A DNA stretch of 37,973 nt from Candidatus Synechococcus spongiarum SP3 (lineage in GTDB: Bacteria; Cyanobacteriota; Cyanobacteriia; PCC-6307; Cyanobiaceae): positions 1-37,973 of the forward strand of contig JXQG01000014.1 of NCBI GenBank assembly GCA_001007665.1, in the 5' to 3' direction. The notes under the pieces are model-generated. The model was not told where the DNA came from. It worked only from the letters and a program-made list of their open reading frames with translations, and made no database searches. Position 1 is the stretch's first letter. Each line of letters opens with the position of its first letter. Of this stretch, positions 33,108-37,973 are shown piece by piece. The translations under genes were made by a program, and so were the position numbers.

Positions 33108-33980
33108 ATGACCGGATTGACTACCCACGCCCCATCTGCTGCGCCGCGCCCATCGGAGGATTCCAGCGCCCCTGCCTGGGCGGAAGTGTTGCAAGAAACA
33201 TGGGCCCTCAGTGGACGTTTGTTTCTGCAGTTGCAACGGCGGCCCACCACCCTGGTGGCAGGGGTGCTGCAACCCCTCATCTGGCTGGTGCTGTTTGGCG
33301 CCCTGTTTCAGCGGGCGCCGGAGGGGCTGTTGCCGGGCGGATTGAGCTACGGCCGCTTTCTCGGCGCCGGGATCATTGTGTTCACCGCCTTCAGCGGCGC
33401 CCTCAATGCCGGCCTGCCGGTGATGTTTGACCGGGAGTTCGGCTTCCTCAACCGGCTGCTGGTGGCGCCCTTGCGGTCCCGCTACTCCATTGTTCTGGCC
33501 TCCGTGCTCTACATCACCAGCCTGAGCGGGGTGCAGAGCCTGGCCATCATGGGCACTGCCGGCATCATGGGCAACGGTTGGCCTGGCGGATCCGGCCTGG
33601 TGGTGGTGGCCGTCGTCCTGCTGCTGCTGGTGCTGGCGGTGACGGGCCTCAGCCTCGGCCTGGCCTTTGCCCTGCCCGGACACATTGAACTGCTGGCGGT
33701 GATCTTTGTGGCCAACCTGCCCCTGCTGTTTGCCAGCACCGCCCTGGCCCCCCTCAGCTTCATGCCTCCCTGGCTGGCCTGGCTGGCGGCCCTCAATCCC
33801 CTCAGCTTTGCCATTGCGCCCATCCGCGCCGTCTACAACGGTTCCCCCACCTGGTCCACCGTGGTGCTGGAGGCCCCCTACGGCTCCGTCACCATGGGCG
33901 CCTGCCTGCTGGTGCTGGCCGCACTGGCGGGACTGCTGTTTCTCTCCATCCGCCCCCTCTTGCGCCGCAAACTCGGCTGA
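33108..33980 (+). CDS. ABC-2 type transporter permease
   Basis: The permease partner of the preceding ATPase. About six hydrophobic helices lie in the 290 residues. The ABC-2 motif region LNRLLVAPLRSRYSIVLA (the PLR-type loop) and the family ending with a glycine-rich last helix (CLLVLAALAGLLFLSIRP) are present. FLGAGIIVFTAFSGALNAG and PVMFDREFGFLN are typical too. The substrate is unknown. Confidence 0.9.
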   Translation: MTGLTTHAPSAAPRPSEDSSAPAWAEVLQETWALSGRLFLQLQRRPTTLVAGVLQPLIWLVLFGALFQRAPEGLLPGGLSYGRFLGAGIIVFTAFSGALNAGLPVMFDREFGFLNRLLVAPLRSRYSIVLASVLYITSLSGVQSLAIMGTAGIMGNGWPGGSGLVVVAVVLLLLVLAVTGLSLGLAFALPGHIELLAVIFVANLPLLFASTALAPLSFMPPWLAWLAALNPLSFAIAPIRAVYNGSPTWSTVVLEAPYGSVTMGACLLVLAALAGLLFLSIRPLLRRKLG

Positions 33981-34018
33981 GACAAGCTGAAACAGCCCCG
34001 GCACAGTGTGAGAGCAGA

Positions 34019-34600
34019 ATGATCCAGGAACGGGTGATGGCGCAGGTTCAGCCGCGTCTGCAGCACTGTCTGGAGCAGAGGGATGGTCCAGGCATCCTTG
34101 CCCTCACCACATGGCTGGTGCATCGCCATGGTCATCCCCTTCTGCAACAACTGCTCAGCCAACCCGAGTGGGCGGACCATTGTCTGTGGTGGGAAGAGCA
34201 GATCAGCCATCCGAACCCCAAGGCCGCAGACAAGACCTCAACGGCCACCAGGAGCACGTCAGACCCGTTGGAGCGGGGGCAACACCTTGAACCGCAGGGC
34301 GGGCTCCGTCCTGACGGGCATTCGGCACATCCCGCCAACCCGACGGAATCCCTGGACCAGACCCGTGAGGATGTCAAGCTGACGCCAGCCCAGGTGAGCA
34401 AGCAGCGGCTGACGATGGGCAGGTTGCCCAAGCCCGCCAAGTCCGCCCCTGTTCAGGAGGAGGATGGAGAGGCGCCCACCATGACCCGGGCGGCTAGCAA
34501 GGCGCGGCCCAGGAGGACGGCGGCAGGCCGGCAGCACCGTTCCCTCCGTCTGCGGGATTGGCTGCCGCGTAGCTGGCTTCCCCATCAGGATGCAGCATGA
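34019..34600 (+). CDS. Hypothetical protein, low-complexity middle and basic tail
   Basis: The 193-residue protein has a structured N-terminus (MIQERVMAQVQPRLQHCLEQ, then GILALTTWLVHRHG), a long polar middle rich in Pro, Thr and Ser, and a basic C-terminus RSLRLRDWLPRSWLPHQ. I recognise no domain. The stop overlaps nanE as ATGA, so it is translationally linked to that gene. Possibly a marine-cyanobacterial lineage protein; function unknown. Confidence 0.55.
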   Translation: MIQERVMAQVQPRLQHCLEQRDGPGILALTTWLVHRHGHPLLQQLLSQPEWADHCLWWEEQISHPNPKAADKTSTATRSTSDPLERGQHLEPQGGLRPDGHSAHPANPTESLDQTREDVKLTPAQVSKQRLTMGRLPKPAKSAPVQEEDGEAPTMTRAASKARPRRTAAGRQHRSLRLRDWLPRSWLPHQDAA

Positions 34601-35325
34601 GCACCAGCCGGACCCACGACAGTCGTCCGGAGGTCCCGGAGGGCGGGTTGATTGTTTCCGTTCAGGCGCCCCAGGGCTCCCCCTGCCATGCCACCGAGGT
34701 GATCACCGCCATGGCCGCGGCCAGCATGGGCAACGGCGCCGCCGGCGTGCGGCTCAACTCCCCGGAGCATGTGGCGGCCGTGCGGCGCCGTTGCCCAAAG
34801 GCGTTGATCATCGGCCTTTGGAAACGCCCCCACCTCAACGGCCCCGTCATCATCACCCCCCGGTACGAGGATCTGGCGGCTGTTTGGTCGGCGGGGGCTG
34901 ACGTGGTGGCCCTGGATGCCACGGACCGGCCCCGCCCGGGAGGGGAACGTCTGGAGGCGATGGTCACCCGCGCCAAAGCAGAGTTGGCGGCCACTCTGAT
35001 GGCGGACATTGACACCCTCGCCAATGCCGAGCGGGCCGCGGCCATGGGCTGTGATTGGGTAGGCACCACCCTCTACGGCTACACCCAGGCCACCGCCCAT
35101 CGACATCCCCCGGGGCTGGAGTTGTTGCAGCCCCTACGCCAGCGACTGAGCATCCCTGTGCTGTGCGAAGGAGGCATCGCCTCACCCCGACAAGCCCGGC
35201 AAGCCATGGACCTGGGGGCCACAGCCGTGGTGGTGGGCACCGCCATCACGGGCATTGATCAACAGGTGAGTTGCTATAGCCAAGCCTTGGCCACTTGCAG
35301 TGGGGCCGCCACAGGGACAGGCTGA
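34597..35325 (+). CDS. nanE: N-acetylmannosamine-6-phosphate 2-epimerase
   Basis: NanE interconverts N-acetylmannosamine-6-phosphate and N-acetylglucosamine-6-phosphate in sialic acid or amino-sugar use. The TIM-barrel family marks are ALIIGLWKRPHLNGPVIITP, ADVVALDATDRPRPGGE, GCDWVGTTLYGYT and IPVLCEGGIASPRQARQAMD. The 242-residue length is usual. No other sialic acid gene is in the window, so the role could be amino-sugar recycling. It starts at ATG 34597 overlapping the previous gene. Confidence 0.9.
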   Translation: MSTSRTHDSRPEVPEGGLIVSVQAPQGSPCHATEVITAMAAASMGNGAAGVRLNSPEHVAAVRRRCPKALIIGLWKRPHLNGPVIITPRYEDLAAVWSAGADVVALDATDRPRPGGERLEAMVTRAKAELAATLMADIDTLANAERAAAMGCDWVGTTLYGYTQATAHRHPPGLELLQPLRQRLSIPVLCEGGIASPRQARQAMDLGATAVVVGTAITGIDQQVSCYSQALATCSGAATGTG

Positions 35326-35731
35326 TAAGGAAACACTGGAAAAAAACGATGAAGGGGGTGAGGATGAACGCGGCATAGTGAGTTCTTCTGTCTGGCCAAC
35401 GCTAGCGATACTGATTCCTGACGGTCAATTTCCACATCGGATCATCAGCTCATCAGCTCATCAGCCTGCCGTCAAGACGGTCCAAGCCTCCGGCGCCGGC
35501 AGCATGGGCCAAAGCCCTGCCCACTCGGATGTCGGTGAAGACGGTGGGGCCGTCAGGCTTCCCAAAATCCCACCAGGCCAGCAAAAGTACTGGCACTCTG
35601 GTCCCCTTATCCAGAATTGGAGTTTTCATAGCATTATGGGAGTAGTGTGACAACACACTGCTTTCAGGGTATTGATAGAGCATCAGGAAGACTATTGAAG
35701 AGCAAAAACAGGATCTTCCGACCCTGACAAC
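35326..35731. other. Relict stretch between nanE and the IS1595-family element
   Basis: No gene I can name. An open frame on the minus strand (35683-35453) reads MKTPILDKGTRVPVLLLAWW, then DFGKPDGPTVFTDI and RVGRALAHAAGAG. It looks protein-like but matches no family I know. CATCAGCT is repeated almost three times at 35443-35465. If the IS1595-family element is removed, the sequence just left of it could contain the lost 3' end of the glycosyltransferase. Confidence 0.35.
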
Positions 35732-35748
35732 GGGACTTACATACTTAA
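35732..35748 (+). repeat. Left terminal inverted repeat of the IS1595-family element
   Basis: GGGACTTACATACTTAA pairs with the reverse complement of 37249-37265 with one mismatch (A to G at position four). Confidence 0.8.
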
Positions 35749-36063
35749 TTATTCAGAGAAAGCGGTCTCGCAAGGGTCACATTGGATGCCTGTGTACTTA
35801 GTGGAGGTATCTTCCTGGGAGGTCTGCTGAGATCCCCAATAGCATGACCCACCCCTGTCTGAAGGAAAGTGGGTTAGTGCTTGTGGCAGCAGAGCAGCAG
35901 GCTGTTTCCACTGCATTGACGATCTCTTTGTCTCTTGGCTGCCGTTGGGTTGGCCGCAGGACTCCGTAAGATATTTCTCTGCCACAAGAGGTTTCTGGAC
36001 TAGCCGTTGAGCGATCTGTTCTGGTGTAGCATCAATGGGCGGTAGAACAAGTTTGCCAGGCAT
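35749..36063 (-). CDS. Passenger ORF of the IS1595-family element, function unknown
   Basis: A 104-residue frame that starts at the transposase stop (ATG overlapping it at 36063) and ends exactly at the left inverted repeat, so it lies inside the element. Its N-terminus, MPGKLVLPPIDATPEQIAQR, resembles the small proteins often attached to IS1595-type transposases that share the IDATPE-type start. Such ORFs are common passengers in this family, without a known role. The C-terminal half is Ser/Thr/Gln-rich and may be a readthrough or frameshifted tail. Confidence 0.5.
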   Translation of the reverse strand: MPGKLVLPPIDATPEQIAQRLVQKPLVAEKYLTESCGQPNGSQETKRSSMQWKQPAALLPQALTHFPSDRGGSCYWGSQQTSQEDTSTKYTGIQCDPCETAFSE

Positions 36064-37034
36064 CAGGAGATTCCGACTGGATGGACAAGTGCATGACAGG
36101 TTAGTCGCTTACCAACCATCCTTAGAACCATGTTGGCCATGATGCTGATGGTGTCTTTTACATGCATATTGAAACGTGTTACGAACTCGTTGACGTATCG
36201 ATGCAGATGCTGGGGAGAGGCATGGTGAAAGGTAGCAATATAGGCATGCTTCAAGGGACTCCAAAAGCTCTCGATGCCGTTGGTATGTGCCATCTGCCGA
36301 ACATATTCAAGAGCTGAATGGTTCGCTGATGCGCGGTGGTATTCGGGCATACCTTTGTAGGAATGTGACTCATCTGCGTAGAGAGTGACTCCTGGTAGGA
36401 CAGGGTCTCGAACAAAGCGCTGTAAGGAGTCAGCATCTGTGGTTGGCAAGACGCGAGCTGCACACTGCTTTGTTGGACGGTCTTTCATGCCTGCCACTGC
36501 GGTCTTGCCAACGGTGCCGGTGCCGGTCATCTGCTGGCGTTTGTCAAGAGACATGTTCTTGCGCTTACCACCAAGGTAAGTTTCACCAGCTTCGGCCGAT
36601 TCTTCCATGCTGAATGGCATGCCTGAGCATGCTTGAGGGAGTCTTTGAGCAAGGAAATAAGCTGATTTCTGTGTGATACCCAAGTCACGATGTAATTTCA
36701 TAGAAGACCCATCTTTGAAGGAGGTGGCCCAAAGATAGATAGCGATTGCCAACTTGCATAAGGGTATTGGAGAGCGGTGCATCAGCGTACCAACACGAAC
36801 ACTAAAATGACGCCGACAGGAACCACATCCATAAGAGAGAGGCTGACGCGATGCAATTTTACAAATCCTGTGTGTGGAACCACAGATTGGGCAATGTGTG
36901 GGCTTTCCAGCTTGTCCCCAGCGATGTTCTTCAAACCATGCTTCTGCCGTGGCATCGCCTGGGAACATCTCAAACAGTTGAATCAGTGTGATGCTTTTGC
37001 GGAAGTGTATTCCCGGACCGCTGGTGTGAGTCAT
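36063..37034 (-). CDS. IS1595-family transposase (first catalytic Asp replaced by Gly)
   Basis: The 323-residue protein has the IS1595 zinc ribbon (HCPICGS and YGCGSCRRHFSVRVGTLM), then the ISXO2-like DDE domain. The first acidic site, expected in a VDET context, reads AEAGETYLGGKRKN (Gly150 at 36585-36587, codon GGT, one base from GAT). The second (LYADESHSYKGM, Asp221) and the third (TNGIESFWSPLKHAY, Glu255) are intact. The start ATG 37034 fits the family. With the first aspartate lost, activity is doubtful although the frame is complete. Confidence 0.85.
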   Translation of the reverse strand: MTHTSGPGIHFRKSITLIQLFEMFPGDATAEAWFEEHRWGQAGKPTHCPICGSTHRICKIASRQPLSYGCGSCRRHFSVRVGTLMHRSPIPLCKLAIAIYLWATSFKDGSSMKLHRDLGITQKSAYFLAQRLPQACSGMPFSMEESAEAGETYLGGKRKNMSLDKRQQMTGTGTVGKTAVAGMKDRPTKQCAARVLPTTDADSLQRFVRDPVLPGVTLYADESHSYKGMPEYHRASANHSALEYVRQMAHTNGIESFWSPLKHAYIATFHHASPQHLHRYVNEFVTRFNMHVKDTISIMANMVLRMVGKRLTCHALVHPVGIS

Positions 37035-37207
37035 GACTTCAGAAGGAGAACTGATGAAAACATCATATACGGACTTAGAGAACTTGTCAAGTGTATAATA
37101 ATGTATCTCGCCTGTGAGAAATACTTCTGAGATAGTGTGCCGTATCTTTCTGTGAAGTGATTTCTTCTTGCTTCCATCTCAATGCGTTCCCAGTCCGCTG
37201 CGGGAGG

Positions 37208-37973
37208 CTAAAGTCGCCCGCCGCCGGCCTCCTGTCTGCCCTGAATCGTTAAGTATGTAAGCCCCCTGAGGAGCGCCGCCAGTGCGGTGGCCACCCGCTC
37301 CATCGCCTCTGTCCAGTTGCCCTGTTCCCGTTGACGGAAGAGCCGCATGGAGGGGTACCAGAAGCTGCGTTCCCCTTCCACACCCCAGCGCCATGCGGGC
37401 GTTTTGACCAGCAGCAGCCAGGCGGGGTGGCCCATCCCTGCAGCCAAGTGGGCAACAGCGGTGTCGGAGGTGACGACCAGCTTGCAGTTGGCGATGATGG
37501 CAGCGGTTTCCACAAAGTCCCACGTCTGGTTGACGTCTTCCTGACAGCCGACAAAGCGATGGAGGAACGAGCAATCCGCCAGTTGCTCGGAACCGTGACC
37601 CTTTTGCAGGGAGAGCAAAGTGACGGTAGTTGTCTTAACAATGGGAGCAAAGGCTTCCAGAGGCAGCGATCGCCAATCCTCCGTTTTTCCTGACGGCGCT
37701 GGCCGCAGAGTGCCCGACCAATTGATCCCGATGATGGGTTGTTGTTCGGCTGCCAGTTTCTGCCGCCAGTGATCAACCTGCCGCTCTGGCGCCTTGATAT
37801 AGGGTGTATCAACAATGGGATGATCTGGCCGAACCTGCAGATATCCTGGTAAAGAGAGAAGTGGGAGCCACTTGCCTGTTGTGAGTTGATTTGCCTGCTC
37901 AGGACTATAGATCACTGTGGTGATTTCTGAAACTCGAATCAGATCATGTAATTTGGTTTGTGCGCAAAGAGTT
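37208..37973 (-). pseudogene. Glycosyltransferase (GT9/TPR-associated type), 3' end lost to the IS, 5' end beyond window
   Basis: The frame stays open to the right edge. It has GINWSGTLRPAPSGKTEDWR, LHRFVGCQEDVNQTWDF and VVTSDTAVAHLAAGMGHPAW followed by LLLVKTPAWRWG, with FWYPSMRLFRQ. This is the C-terminal, heptosyltransferase-like half of TPR-containing glycosyltransferases, including the SDTAVAHLA loop. The terminal 15-20 codons from 37265 to the stop at 37208 are IS sequence, so the original C-terminus was replaced or shortened. The protein may still be partly functional. Confidence 0.75.

Larger units (their letters stand above)
35732..37265 (-). mobile_element. IS1595-family insertion sequence with passenger ORF
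   Basis: The element is about 1534 bp and carries an IS1595/ISXO2-like transposase and a second small ORF. Its ends are inverted repeats: GGGACTTACATACTTAA at 35732-35748, and TTAAGTATGTAAGCCCC at 37249-37265, identical in 16 of 17 positions. The flanks CTGACAAC (left) and CTGAGGAG (right) share only CTGA, so the 8-bp target duplication typical of this family is not perfect. It interrupts a glycosyltransferase gene. Confidence 0.8.

Noticed and set aside
1-37973. CRISPR array, tRNA, rRNA
   Set aside because: No evenly spaced repeats and no cloverleaf or rRNA-like sequence recognised.

Overview
The window looks like a chromosomal piece of a marine Synechococcus-type cyanobacterium, most plausibly a sponge-associated lineage such as Candidatus Synechococcus spongiarum. 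This assignment is inference. It rests on GC-rich housekeeping genes of a picocyanobacterial kind (LepA, HolA, LysC with four ACT domains, CobH, NarM, DUF1350, cyAbrB, bifunctional nuclease, a CoxBAC/CtaA/CtaB cluster). These are mixed with things rare in free-living picocyanobacteria: decayed insertion sequences, a restriction-modification pair, an autotransporter barrel fragment, a leucine-rich-repeat fragment and a secreted CAP-domain protein.

Layout. 1-1.2 kb is a graveyard of unrelated fragments: an IS5-type end, LRR, acetate kinase, a solute-binding protein and an outer-membrane barrel. 1.4-3.06 kb is an AT-rich type II restriction-modification pair with changed catalytic motifs. 3.1-7.4 kb holds a broken uppP, narM with a TrpD-like gene, a small conserved gene, a GNAT acetyltransferase and fabI. 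7.6-8.8 kb is a secreted CAP-domain protein, followed by a decayed IS5-family element (8.94-9.79 kb) and about 0.9 kb of relict DNA. 10.7-12.8 kb is a tightly overlapping operon (bcp, DUF1350 hydrolase, methyltransferase). 12.8-15.2 kb holds a DnaQ-like exonuclease and a GMC oxidoreductase; lepA, cobH and holA follow.

Between holA and lysC (about 19.0-20.9 kb) sits an AT-richer two-gene cassette: an AAA/OLD-like ATPase and, with a 4-bp overlap, a small protein with an E-A-K motif like a PD-(D/E)XK nuclease. About 84 bp of the holA-lysC junction is present on both sides of the cassette, so it looks inserted, and it is the best candidate for an undescribed (probably defence) system here.

From 21 to 35.3 kb the DNA is ordinary and GC-rich: lysC, a Tat-signal protein, an aldo/keto reductase-ferredoxin fusion, a bifunctional nuclease, ribE, cyAbrB, coxBAC facing ctaA-ctaB, a two-gene ABC exporter, a hypothetical gene and nanE. 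The cox and cta genes together make the aa3-type terminal oxidase and its heme A cofactor. The right end has an IS1595-family element (35.73-37.27 kb) with 17-bp inverted ends and a passenger ORF, inserted into the 3' end of a glycosyltransferase gene that runs off the window. I saw no tRNA, rRNA or CRISPR array.
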